DNA of 64,000 nt from an uncultured Granulosicoccaceae bacterium (GTDB lineage Bacteria > Pseudomonadota > Gammaproteobacteria > Granulosicoccales > Granulosicoccaceae), in the NCBI GenBank assembly GCA_937920585.1, contig CAKZSB010000010.1, positions 1 through 64,000 of the forward strand, read 5' to 3'. How positions within the stretch are numbered: position 1 is the first letter of the stretch; every line of letters begins with the position of its first letter. Below, one piece after another: positions 47,541-57,014 of this stretch. The notes beneath the pieces are model-generated. The model saw nothing but the letters and a program-made list of their open reading frames with translations, was not told the origin of the DNA and did not search any database. The translations under genes were made by a program, and so were the position numbers.

Positions 47541-48317
47541 ATGGTACCGCCACAATCAATTCCGATAAAATCACCGTCTGACGTCGAACACATGCGTGTG
47601 GCTGGCCGGATGGCGGCCGAAGTGCTCGACATGATCACCGAGCACGTCAAGCCGGGCGTGACCACAGAAGAGCTCAATACCCTTTGCCATGAGCACATCA
47701 CAGGCAAACTCGGTGCTACCCCTGCCCCGCTAAACTATCGCGGTTTTCCCAAATCGATCTGCACATCGCTCAACCACCAGGTCTGCCACGGCATACCGGG
47801 AGACCGGGTGCTGAAGAAAACTGACATCATCAACATCGATGTCACCGTGATCAAGGATGGCTTCCACGGCGATACCAGCAGAATGTTTCACGTCGGCGAA
47901 CCCAGCGTGCGCGGCCGTCGAATCTGTGATGTCGCACTGGAGAGCCTCAATCGCGGCATCGCCATGGTCAAACCCGGTGCGACCCTGGGCGACATTGGCC
48001 AGGCAATCCAGAGCTACGCAGAGGGTGAACGCTGCTCAGTGGTGCGCGAGTACTGCGGGCACGGTATCGGGCGATCCTTTCACGAAGAGCCGCAGGTGCT
48101 CCACTACGGTGCAGCGGGCACGGGCCTGAAACTCGCCGCAGGCATGACTTTCACGATTGAACCGATGATCAACCAGGGCAAACGCCACGTGAAACTGCTG
48201 GCGGATGACTGGACCGTTGTCACCAAGGATCGCAGCCTTTCCGCCCAGTGGGAGCATACCGTGCTGGTCACCGAGACCGGCTACGAGTTGCTGACCCTTT
48301 CACCGACAGAGATCTAA
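47541..48317 (+). CDS. map: Methionine aminopeptidase
   Basis: Removes the initiator Met from new proteins. Type Ia. Metal ligands lie in NIDVTVIKDGFHGDTSRMF (two Asp), GHGIGRSFHEEP (His), TIEPMI (Glu) and WEHTVLV (Glu). 258 residues. Divergent from rpsB and followed by glnD, as in E. coli and Pseudomonas. Confidence 0.97.
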   Translation: MVPPQSIPIKSPSDVEHMRVAGRMAAEVLDMITEHVKPGVTTEELNTLCHEHITGKLGATPAPLNYRGFPKSICTSLNHQVCHGIPGDRVLKKTDIINIDVTVIKDGFHGDTSRMFHVGEPSVRGRRICDVALESLNRGIAMVKPGATLGDIGQAIQSYAEGERCSVVREYCGHGIGRSFHEEPQVLHYGAAGTGLKLAAGMTFTIEPMINQGKRHVKLLADDWTVVTKDRSLSAQWEHTVLVTETGYELLTLSPTEI

Positions 48318-48390
48318 TCTCGAAACAACCGGGATTGTCGCCATCAGCTCCCAGCAAACAGCCACCATCCAGACAGACAATCTGTCTCAG

Positions 48391-51012
48391 TTGCAAGTCG
48401 CACTGGCCGAGGTCGATGCGGCAGATTGTTCTATTGCCGCTTGCAAAAGAGCACTGCAGACCGGTAATGAATTGCTGCTGTCCGCCTACCACGACGGTGC
48501 ACTGGCAACCGATCTCGTCGCCCGTCAGTCGCTGTTTACCGACCAGTTGCTGCAACGACTCTGGGCGCACCATATTCCGGCTCACACGCCTGAGCAGCTT
48601 TGCCTGATCGCCGTTGGTGGTTACGGGCGCGAGGAGCTGCATCCGCGATCGGATATCGACATACTGATCCTCACCGCACCTGACTACGTCGCACTCGACG
48701 CCGAGATCGGTGCTTTTGTTACAGCGCTTTGGGATGTGGGCATGGATGTAGGGCACAGCGTTCGCGATGTCGCGACCTGCGTTGCCGAGGCCAGCAAGGA
48801 TCTGCACACCATTACCAATCTGCTCGAGTGTCGACTGCTGGCCGGCAGCAATCGACTGCACGCAGACCTGTGCGAGCAAGTGGCGCCGGACAAAATATGG
48901 CCCGCTGCCGATTTTTTCGTCGCCAAGCGCCAGGAGCTGCGCGAGCGCTACATAAAGTACCAGGATACTGCCTATCGGCTCGAACCCAATTTGAAGGAAA
49001 GCCCCGGCGCACTGCGAGACATCCACACGATTCAGTGGCTGCTAATCCGTCAGCATGGCTCGCCTGATCTGCAGGCACTGGTAGCCGATCAGCACCTGAC
49101 CGAATCAGAGCTGTCCGAACTTATTGCTGGCAGAAATCATCTCTGGCGTATTCGCTTTTTGCTCCATCACATGGGCAAGCGCAAAGAAGACCGACTGCTG
49201 TTCGATTTTCAGCGCAACCTGGCGCTGGCATTTGGCTACCCCGATGAGCCTGGCAATGAACCGATCGAAAAATTCATGCAGCAGTACTATCGCACCGTCT
49301 CACGACTTGAACGATTGACATCCATGTTGTTGCAATTGATGCAGGATGCCTTTGTACCTGGCTCCAACTATCCTGACACCGTTTTGAACAAACGGTTTGT
49401 AGCGCGCAACCATTACCTCGAAGCGGCCAGCCAGGATGTATTCGAAAACTACCCGCCGGCGATACTGGAACTTTTCCAGGTTTACGCAGCACACGAAGAT
49501 CTGCATGGCATTGGTGCCAATACGCTGCGACTGTTGCGCAGCCATTTACATTTGATCAACAGTGCATTTCGCGCCGATATGATCGCACGCGAGATGTTCA
49601 TGCAGTTGTTTCGCGAACCGCAGAAGATTACTCGCAAGCTGCGCATGATGAATCGTTATGGTGTGCTGGCAGGTTACCTGCCAGCGTTCGAGAAAATCGT
49701 GGGTCGCATGCAGTACGATCTTTTCCACATTTACACCGTTGACGAACACACGATCATGGTGATTCGCAATCTGCGACGATTCGCGTTGCCACAACACCAG
49801 GATGAATTTCCGCACTGCTCCTCCATCATGAGCAATGTAGACAAACCCGAACTGCTTTACGTGATCGCGCTGTTTCACGATATTGCGAAAGGACGCGGCG
49901 GCGATCACTCGGTACTTGGCGCCGAGGACGCCGATCATTTTTGCAAACACCATGGAATGCGCGCAGCGGACGCACGGCTGGTTGTCTGGACTATCCGCCA
50001 CCACCTCGACATGTCGATGACGGCGCAGCGCAAAGATATCTCCGACCCTCAGGTGGTACAGAGCTTTGCGAGCCTGGTTGGCTCACAGCGCTATCTGGAT
50101 TTTCTCTACCTGCTAACGGTGGCGGACATTCGCGGCACCAACCCTGAACTCTGGAACAGCTGGAAGGAAAACCTGCTGCGCCAGTTGTATGAAAACACTC
50201 AGCGCGCACTCATCAGAGGACTCGATAATCCGATTGATAAATTCGATCTGATCAATGAAAAGAAACTCATGGCGCTTGAGCTTCTGGCCGAAGGGAAAGT
50301 GTCTGCACGAAAAACGGATCGATACTGGAAGGACTGGCAGGACAACTACTTTCTGCGCTACAGCGCCGACGAGATCCGCTGGCACACTGAAAATATCGCC
50401 ACCCACAAAGGCCCGTTACCGTTAGTCGTATTGAGACATGCGCTGGAGCGTGGCTCAACCGAAATCTTCATTCATGCAGAAGATCAGGAACATCAGTTCG
50501 CAAGTGTTGCGAGCGTTCTGGATCGACTGGGTCTGACTATTGTCAATGCCCAGATCATGATGTCGCACAGTGGTAAAACACTCGATACGTTTTTTGTCCT
50601 CGACCGCGACGGCAGCCCGATCACAGAAGCGACGCGATCCAGGGCAATCCGGGATAGCCTCGTCACCGCACTGTCCGACATCGACAACATGCCCGCTCTG
50701 GAACCATTGCCAGCCCCCCATCGATTGCAACACTTCAGCCTTGAGCCAGTCATCGAGTTCGATAACGAGTCAGCGCCAGGCTATACGAGCCTCGCAATCA
50801 CTGCAATCGATCGCCCCGGCTTGCTAAGCGTCATCGGCCATGCCCTGGCCGAGTTCAATGTACGTGTCATAGCGGCCAATATTGCGACCTTTGGCGAAAA
50901 AGCTGAAGACGTTTTCCATCTGCAGGATAGCGACAACAACAAGGTTACCGACCCCAATCTCCTGTCGCTTCTGCACGATACTCTGACCCGAAATCTCGCT
51001 GAAGATAGCTGA
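48391..51012 (+). CDS. glnD: PII uridylyltransferase / uridylyl-removing enzyme
   Basis: Nitrogen sensor that modifies PII proteins according to glutamine. Nucleotidyltransferase motif GGYGREELHPRSDIDIL, HD domain with HDIAKGRGGDHS for the removing activity, and two C-terminal ACT domains (about 690-770 and 800-870) for glutamine sensing. 873 residues against 890 in E. coli. TTG at 48391 is the first standard start; the frame is open further back, so a few N-terminal residues may be missing. Confidence 0.95.
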   Translation: MQVALAEVDAADCSIAACKRALQTGNELLLSAYHDGALATDLVARQSLFTDQLLQRLWAHHIPAHTPEQLCLIAVGGYGREELHPRSDIDILILTAPDYVALDAEIGAFVTALWDVGMDVGHSVRDVATCVAEASKDLHTITNLLECRLLAGSNRLHADLCEQVAPDKIWPAADFFVAKRQELRERYIKYQDTAYRLEPNLKESPGALRDIHTIQWLLIRQHGSPDLQALVADQHLTESELSELIAGRNHLWRIRFLLHHMGKRKEDRLLFDFQRNLALAFGYPDEPGNEPIEKFMQQYYRTVSRLERLTSMLLQLMQDAFVPGSNYPDTVLNKRFVARNHYLEAASQDVFENYPPAILELFQVYAAHEDLHGIGANTLRLLRSHLHLINSAFRADMIAREMFMQLFREPQKITRKLRMMNRYGVLAGYLPAFEKIVGRMQYDLFHIYTVDEHTIMVIRNLRRFALPQHQDEFPHCSSIMSNVDKPELLYVIALFHDIAKGRGGDHSVLGAEDADHFCKHHGMRAADARLVVWTIRHHLDMSMTAQRKDISDPQVVQSFASLVGSQRYLDFLYLLTVADIRGTNPELWNSWKENLLRQLYENTQRALIRGLDNPIDKFDLINEKKLMALELLAEGKVSARKTDRYWKDWQDNYFLRYSADEIRWHTENIATHKGPLPLVVLRHALERGSTEIFIHAEDQEHQFASVASVLDRLGLTIVNAQIMMSHSGKTLDTFFVLDRDGSPITEATRSRAIRDSLVTALSDIDNMPALEPLPAPHRLQHFSLEPVIEFDNESAPGYTSLAITAIDRPGLLSVIGHALAEFNVRVIAANIATFGEKAEDVFHLQDSDNNKVTDPNLLSLLHDTLTRNLAEDS

Positions 51013-51014
51013 TC

Positions 51015-52154
51015 GTGACCCCGACAATCGAACTCGCGCGTGAACTCATTACGCGCCGCTCCGTAACGCCGGATGATGCCGGCTGCCAGAATTTAATCGC
51101 CGACCGACTCGCCAGGCTGGGTTTTACAAACCAGCACCTGCCATTTGATGAAGTCGCCAATCTCTGGTCAACCTGCGGCACACAGGGACCGCTACTGGTG
51201 TTTGCCGGACATACCGACGTCGTCCCGCCCGGCGATGAGAACGAATGGCAACACCCACCCTTTCAGGGCACTATCGACAACGGCATGCTGCACGGTCGCG
51301 GCGCGGCCGATATGAAAAGCAGTATCGCAGCAATGATTGTTGCTTGCGAACGCGTACTGACCGAAAACCACACAGATACGCTGCCCGCACAACTCGGGTT
51401 TTTAATCACCAGCGATGAGGAAGGTCCGGCGATCAACGGCACTAAACGAGTTATGCAGCATCTGGGCGATCTGGGGATAACAATCGACGCGTGTATTGTG
51501 GGTGAACCCACCAGCACAACCCGACTCGGCGATACGATTAAAGTGGGTCGGCGCGGCTCGCTGAACGGCCATCTCAAGGCACACGGTGTGCAAGGCCACG
51601 TCGCCTATGCACACCTGGCAGACAATCCGGTTCATGCGATCGCACCGGCACTGCAGGAGCTGGCGGCCCGACAGTGGGATAGTGGCAATGAGCATTTCCC
51701 GCCGACTACGTTTCAGATTTCCAATATCAACGCAGGCACCGGGGCCGACAATGTCATACCGGCGAGCCTCGATTTGAAATTCAACTTTCGCTACTCAACC
51801 GAAGTCAGCGCCGAACAGTTAAAGCAAATTGTGCTCGAAGTGCTCGAACGACACAGTATCAAACATGAGTTGACATGGCGCCTGTCTGGCGAACCCTTCA
51901 TGACCGGTACTGGCACGCTGGCGCAGTCGGCCAGCAACGCAATACGCACGGTCACCGGGATAGAACCGGAGCTATCCACCAGCGGCGGCACCTCGGACGG
52001 CAGATTCATTGCGCCCACCGGTGCACAGGTGATTGAACTCGGCCCTGTCAATGCAACCATTCATCAGGTTGACGAATGCGTGAATTGCAAAGATCTCGAT
52101 ACGCTAACCGATGTCTACAGCGTGATTCTGCGCGAGCATCTGGCAAACCCTTAA
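51015..52154 (+). CDS. dapE: Succinyl-diaminopimelate desuccinylase
   Basis: Zinc hydrolase in lysine and cell-wall diaminopimelate synthesis. AGHTDVVPPG, RGAADMKSS and SDEEGPAINGTK hold the metal ligands and catalytic Glu; GGTSDGRF and the final NATIHQVDECV are typical. 379 residues. GTG start two bases after the glnD stop, so coupled. Confidence 0.96.
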   Translation: MTPTIELARELITRRSVTPDDAGCQNLIADRLARLGFTNQHLPFDEVANLWSTCGTQGPLLVFAGHTDVVPPGDENEWQHPPFQGTIDNGMLHGRGAADMKSSIAAMIVACERVLTENHTDTLPAQLGFLITSDEEGPAINGTKRVMQHLGDLGITIDACIVGEPTSTTRLGDTIKVGRRGSLNGHLKAHGVQGHVAYAHLADNPVHAIAPALQELAARQWDSGNEHFPPTTFQISNINAGTGADNVIPASLDLKFNFRYSTEVSAEQLKQIVLEVLERHSIKHELTWRLSGEPFMTGTGTLAQSASNAIRTVTGIEPELSTSGGTSDGRFIAPTGAQVIELGPVNATIHQVDECVNCKDLDTLTDVYSVILREHLANP

Positions 52155-52191
52155 TAAGCGAGCATTTAGTTCGCAGCGTTTCTACAGCGGT

Positions 52192-52659
52192 TCAAGCGGT
52201 CCAGGTCGACCACGGATCGAGATAGAGATTGCTGTTTCGGTAGCGCAGATCTTCGGTGACCTCCTGCCCTGCCCAGTTCGGCAGCTCTAATGGTGTGTCG
52301 GCATCCGGCAATTCTATTTCAGCGACTATCAGCCCGTCGTTCGGGCCTTCAAAGACGTCAATCTCCCACAGCATGTCGTTGTGCATGACATGGTGACGCC
52401 GCTTTGAAAGTGGCGCTCTGTCGCAAAGTGTCGACAACATCAGCTCGCCATCAGCAGCGGGAATTTCATATTCGAAATCGTAGTTGCTCCTGTTATCGAT
52501 GCGAGCTTTTACAGACAGGAAAAATTGCAGGTCTTTCTGTCGCACCCGACAAACCAGGTTGTCACGCGACGCGAGATAACCCTGGCGGATTCGAATGGTG
52601 CGCTGCGGCGCAGGCCAACCGTCGGCCGCGACCAGAAATTTTCTTTCAATTTCAATCAA
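52192..52659 (-). CDS. CYTH domain protein (probable inorganic triphosphatase)
   Basis: Single CYTH domain of about 155 residues starting with the ExExK signature IEIERKFLV. Charged strands follow: RIRQGYL, VCRVRQ, FFLSVKAR, FEYEIP, WEIDVFEG, LIVAEIELP. Bacterial members of this size hydrolyse triphosphate rather than make cAMP. I favour TTG at 52659, with AGGGTG upstream and the usual family N-terminus; GTG at 52668 is possible. Convergent with dapE; 82 bp from the ABC operon upstream. Confidence 0.85.
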   Translation of the reverse strand: MIEIERKFLVAADGWPAPQRTIRIRQGYLASRDNLVCRVRQKDLQFFLSVKARIDNRSNYDFEYEIPAADGELMLSTLCDRAPLSKRRHHVMHNDMLWEIDVFEGPNDGLIVAEIELPDADTPLELPNWAGQEVTEDLRYRNSNLYLDPWSTWTA

Positions 52660-52740
52660 TGTAAGCACCCTGGAGGAATGGGCTTAACTAGGCACGAGGC
52701 TTGAGAATACACAATACGCGGCGGTAGCAGCATCGTCTGG

Positions 52741-54378
52741 TTACGCAGCCCTGATTCGCGGCACCGCACTAATCAGCTGGCGCGTGTATTCCTCAGCCGG
52801 GCTTCCACAGACACTATCCGTATCACCAAACTCCACTAACTTGCCGCGATGCATCACCGCTGTTTTGTCACTGATGTATTCAACTACGGAAATATTGTGG
52901 GTAATAAACAATAATGAGAGATTGAAGCGCAGACGCAGATTCATCAATAGCTGCAGCAATTCTGCCTGAACCGATACATCCAGCGCGCTGGTCACTTCAT
53001 CGCACACGATGAATTCCGGCTGTGTTGCGAGCGCCCTGGCAATACCCACGCGCTGGCGTTGCCCACCAGAGAATTCATGCGGATAACGCCATAGAAACTC
53101 ACGCGGCAATTGCACGTCCTCAAGCAATCGGGCTGCGCGCTCGACTCTATCCTCCGCCGATTCACCGATCTCGTGAACCGCCATCGGTTCACACAGGGCA
53201 GTCTGAATATTGAGCCTTGGGTTCAGCGACGACAGTGGATCCTGAAAGACGAACTGCATACGTCTGCGATATGAGTGAAAATCGCGACGAGAAAACCCGG
53301 TCACATTGGTGCCATCGAAATGTATTTCGCCTGCAGTGGGTTTAATCAATCGCACCAATGCACGCCCAAGCGTCGACTTACCACTGCCCGACTCGCCAAC
53401 CAGTGCAACAATTTCGCCGCGCCTGATCTGCAACGACACGCCATCCACTGCACGCACGTAACTGCGCACGGTGCGAAAGAGGCCGCCTCTTCTGGGAAAG
53501 TGCACCTGCAAATCACTAACGCCTGCGAGGACCTCACCGGCCTCGGGAGAGGCGATGTCCGCTGGCAAATTTTCCGGCAGCGCGGCAAGTAATTGCCGGG
53601 TGTAGTCATGTGCGGGATGAAACAACACATCTTCACGCGCGCCGGTCTCCACTATTCTGCCATCGCGCATCACCGCAACTCGATCTGCAATCTGTGCCAC
53701 AACACCAAGATCGTGGGTAATGAAAAGTACCGCCATCGAACGTTCGAGTTGCAACCTTCGAATCAACGCGAGTATCTCAGCCTGCACGGTTACATCAAGC
53801 GCTGTTGTCGGTTCATCAGCAATCAGGATATCGGGTTCGCATACCAGCGCCATTGCGATCATCACCCGCTGGCGCTGTCCACCGGATAGCCGGTGCGGAT
53901 AGTCGTCGAATCGATCCTGCGCGTCATCGATCTGCACTTCTCGCAGTGTCTCGATGGCTATATCGCGAGCCGCGTCCCAGGACATATCGGGATGGCAGAA
54001 CTGCAGCGCCTCGACGATTTGCTCGCCTATGGTAAACACCGGATTCAGCGACGACATCGGCTCCTGAAAAATCATCGCCATTCGGCGTCCGCGAATTTTC
54101 CCCAGCGCCGTCTCATCCAGCGTTAGAAGATCATCGGCTTCGCCGGTGTCTCGTTCTCCGGTGTTCCGTTGCAAACCTATCCTGCCGGCAGGATGCGACG
54201 CAATGGCAGGCAACAGACGCATGATCGACAGAGCCGTGATCGATTTGCCACTACCCGACTCCCCCACCAGACACAGTGTCTCGCCAGCGCGCAAATGCAA
54301 ATCCAGATCGCGAACGACCTGAATTGAATGCTCGCCAATCTGCAGATTCGTTTGCAGCCCTGTTACCTGTAGCAACAT
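52741..54378 (-). CDS. Peptide ABC importer ATPase, fused double unit (YejF/NppD-like)
   Basis: Two ATPase halves in one chain. First: [25 protein letters not shown]. Second: [29 protein letters not shown]. 545 residues as in YejF. Powers uptake through the two permeases encoded upstream in the same transcript. In Pseudomonas the same operon next to fabI takes up peptidyl-nucleoside antibiotics; in E. coli YejABEF takes up microcin C. The natural substrate here is probably an oligopeptide. Confidence 0.92.
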   Translation of the reverse strand: MLLQVTGLQTNLQIGEHSIQVVRDLDLHLRAGETLCLVGESGSGKSITALSIMRLLPAIASHPAGRIGLQRNTGERDTGEADDLLTLDETALGKIRGRRMAMIFQEPMSSLNPVFTIGEQIVEALQFCHPDMSWDAARDIAIETLREVQIDDAQDRFDDYPHRLSGGQRQRVMIAMALVCEPDILIADEPTTALDVTVQAEILALIRRLQLERSMAVLFITHDLGVVAQIADRVAVMRDGRIVETGAREDVLFHPAHDYTRQLLAALPENLPADIASPEAGEVLAGVSDLQVHFPRRGGLFRTVRSYVRAVDGVSLQIRRGEIVALVGESGSGKSTLGRALVRLIKPTAGEIHFDGTNVTGFSRRDFHSYRRRMQFVFQDPLSSLNPRLNIQTALCEPMAVHEIGESAEDRVERAARLLEDVQLPREFLWRYPHEFSGGQRQRVGIARALATQPEFIVCDEVTSALDVSVQAELLQLLMNLRLRFNLSLLFITHNISVVEYISDKTAVMHRGKLVEFGDTDSVCGSPAEEYTRQLISAVPRIRAA

Positions 54379-54381
54379 GAT

Positions 54382-55608
54382 TTACGCCTTGCCCGACGCC
54401 GTGCGAGCACCGGGCGTTGCCGCGGTGTTTTCAGCGACCAGTGGATCCAGCGCGTCACGCAATGACTCGCCAATCAGATTGTAGGAAAACACCGTCATGA
54501 AAATCGCAAACCCGGGGAACAGTGCCATCCACCAATTGAATGTAGAGGATTGAACAGCCTGATTGAGCATCTGTCCCCAGGAGGGATCATCGACCAGCCC
54601 GAGTCCAAGAAAACTCAGTGTTGCTTCCGCCAATATCGCCGAGGCCACACCAAAACTTGCCGCAACCAGAACCGGCGCGGCCGCATTGGGCAGTATGTGA
54701 CGAAACAGGATGGATTGCAGCGGCAGCCCGGCGACAATCGCCGCCTGAACATAGTCGAGCTGCCGCAATCGGAGAAACTCTGCACGAACATATCTCGCAT
54801 AGCCCGGCCAGCTGGTGAGACCAATAATGACCATCATCATGTAGAGACTACGATCGAAGAACGCGACAAACGTCAGGAGCAAAAAGAGCGTTGGCACCGC
54901 TTCAAAGATCTCAACCACGCGCATACCCAGCATATCGATCCAGCCACTGAAGTAGCCCATCAATCCGCCCAGTAAAACCCCCAGGCCCAGCGCTATGCCG
55001 GTGGCGACAATGCCGATCCCGAGTGCCAGCCGGCTCGCGTGCACCATTCTGCTTAAAAGGTCTGCCCCGTTTTCCTCGGTACCCATGAGATGGACACGTG
55101 AGGATTGAATCAGCGGCGGCTGCAAACCGGTATCGCCAAAGTCACGCAGATAATCCTTCGGCGACCACGGTATCGGAGCGGAAACCAGCCATTCGATCTG
55201 TCCGGCACGTGATGCATCACGATATTGTTCATGCACAGTCAGGCGGGACGGATTAAGTAACTGCGAGCAGAGCAAAAAACACAACAATGACGCAATGCCG
55301 ACAACCGCTATACGCACACTGGCAGACAGCCTGATCACACACACCACTAGCGTGAGAAAACCGGCCAACAACAGCGTGACATCGACGGCGCTCAGGTTTT
55401 GCAATAGCGGGCTCGACAACTGTCCCTCCACGCTCATCACCAATGGCCGGCTGTTGGCGATAAACGGGGCGAATACAGAAATCAACACAAGCACGCCAAT
55501 CCAGCCGGCGCCGATAAGTGCGCCCCGGCGTCTGAATACCAATTGCAGCACACTGGCGCGCTCGGCCTGACTTGCCGAGCCCGACCGTCCGGCTTCAGGC
55601 TCACTCAT
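54382..55608 (-). CDS. Peptide ABC importer permease (YejE-like)
   Basis: Inner-membrane permease with an N-terminal helix pair and a C-terminal transport domain. DLLSRMVHASRLALGIG, the ATPase-contact loop with RHILPNAAAPVLVAAS and WGQMLNQAV are typical of DppC/YejE. A roughly 80-residue hydrophobic insertion after the first helix is notable. I chose ATG at 55608 with GAGGG upstream; it overlaps the previous gene by 8 bp. Confidence 0.9.
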   Translation of the reverse strand: MSEPEAGRSGSASQAERASVLQLVFRRRGALIGAGWIGVLVLISVFAPFIANSRPLVMSVEGQLSSPLLQNLSAVDVTLLLAGFLTLVVCVIRLSASVRIAVVGIASLLCFLLCSQLLNPSRLTVHEQYRDASRAGQIEWLVSAPIPWSPKDYLRDFGDTGLQPPLIQSSRVHLMGTEENGADLLSRMVHASRLALGIGIVATGIALGLGVLLGGLMGYFSGWIDMLGMRVVEIFEAVPTLFLLLTFVAFFDRSLYMMMVIIGLTSWPGYARYVRAEFLRLRQLDYVQAAIVAGLPLQSILFRHILPNAAAPVLVAASFGVASAILAEATLSFLGLGLVDDPSWGQMLNQAVQSSTFNWWMALFPGFAIFMTVFSYNLIGESLRDALDPLVAENTAATPGARTASGKA

Positions 55609-56974
55609 AGCTGACCCTCGGATCAGCAAGTGCATAGAAAAAGTCGGCCAACAGATAACCCACTAACGTCAACACACCACTGATCAGCGTTAGGGAGAGT
55701 ACCAATTCACGATCCCGCCCCTTCACTGCTTCGACGGCAAGCTTGCCCATTCCATCTATGCTAAAAAGGCTTTCCACCACCACCGAACCCGCAAGCAACC
55801 CCGGCAGCAATGCAGCCGCCACAGTAATTAATGGAATTAGACTATTCCTGAATACATGCCGCCATAACACTACACTCTCACTGGCCCCTTTCGCCCTGGC
55901 AGTTCGCGCGTAGTCGGCAACAAGATTTTCAAGGATCGATGAGCGCGTCAGTTTCGCAAGAAAGGCAAGCCCGCCAAACGAGAGGCACAGAATCGGCAGG
56001 ACAAGATGCCAAAGCCTGTCGAACAGAAATCCAGACTCGAAAGTTTGGTTGAGAACATTGAACGCCAGCCAGCAGGCAACCGTGACACCAAGGATTACAG
56101 CGAACCCGACACGCAATCCGCGCGCCCCGTAAACCGCCACCATCACGAACAACACAGCCAACAGGAGCGTTAGCACAGGCACAACGACACTGCCTGAAGG
56201 CTGGCCCACCGATGCGCCCATCGCATAGCCTGCCAGCGCGCCGGTGGTCGCAAACAATATTGAACAAAGCAGTTTGCTGTATTTACTGACGACCACAAAT
56301 CCACTGACAACTGCAACGTTCAGGAGAAAAAATACCAATGCCTGGCTCGCACTTCCCCAGTGGGGTAAAAACGGCATTTCGGCTGCCCCTCGCGACGAAA
56401 GACCCGATTCGGGAAACCAGTGCCAGTTCTGCGCACTGGCAAAAATCCCGATAAGCAAAATACCCGCTAACATCACCGGGACGGACCAAAGCGCCAGCAA
56501 CGCTGTACCGGATGCCACATCAAAGGACTGCCCGCGTTTTGTCGCCGCTTGCACACCGATGATAATGGCTAGCAGATATACGAGCGGAATCGATACCAGA
56601 TTGAGCAACAGCGTGATAGGCAAACGCTCGGCGATCAACTCGGTTACCGGCCTGCCATAAAGAAAACTGGTGCCCAGGTCTGGCGCTTTTAGCAATCCGC
56701 CGGACGGTGAATCTGAATCTGCCTGGTAGGCGCCGAACGGCGAAATATTTTTAAGCCAGTTCCAGTACTGCACCGGAAGCGGATCATCGAGGCCGTATCG
56801 CTGGTTGTAGTAATCCTCCAACGCGCGACGCGCTTCAGGCTCAAGATTGCCCTCTATCAGCCCCTGTGCACTGATACCGCCGGGTGATGCGGCCATCACC
56901 GAAAAGACCACCAATGTGATACCGAGCAGGGTCGGAATCATCAACAACGCCCGGCGCAGCAGGTATGTCAGCAT
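55601..56974 (-). CDS. Peptide ABC importer permease (YejB-like)
   Basis: DppB-type permease. Starts MLTYLLRRALLMIPTLLGIT, has GTSFLYGRPVTELIAERLP, and the ATPase-contact loop RTARAKGASESVVLWRHVF. 457 residues, longer than YejB (364) because of extra hydrophobic segments at about 215-300. Overlaps the next permease gene by 8 bp. Confidence 0.9.
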   Translation of the reverse strand: MLTYLLRRALLMIPTLLGITLVVFSVMAASPGGISAQGLIEGNLEPEARRALEDYYNQRYGLDDPLPVQYWNWLKNISPFGAYQADSDSPSGGLLKAPDLGTSFLYGRPVTELIAERLPITLLLNLVSIPLVYLLAIIIGVQAATKRGQSFDVASGTALLALWSVPVMLAGILLIGIFASAQNWHWFPESGLSSRGAAEMPFLPHWGSASQALVFFLLNVAVVSGFVVVSKYSKLLCSILFATTGALAGYAMGASVGQPSGSVVVPVLTLLLAVLFVMVAVYGARGLRVGFAVILGVTVACWLAFNVLNQTFESGFLFDRLWHLVLPILCLSFGGLAFLAKLTRSSILENLVADYARTARAKGASESVVLWRHVFRNSLIPLITVAAALLPGLLAGSVVVESLFSIDGMGKLAVEAVKGRDRELVLSLTLISGVLTLVGYLLADFFYALADPRVSYE

Positions 56975-57014
56975 GGCGACTCAACGAGCGACCACAATTC
57001 GCTGAAGAACATTG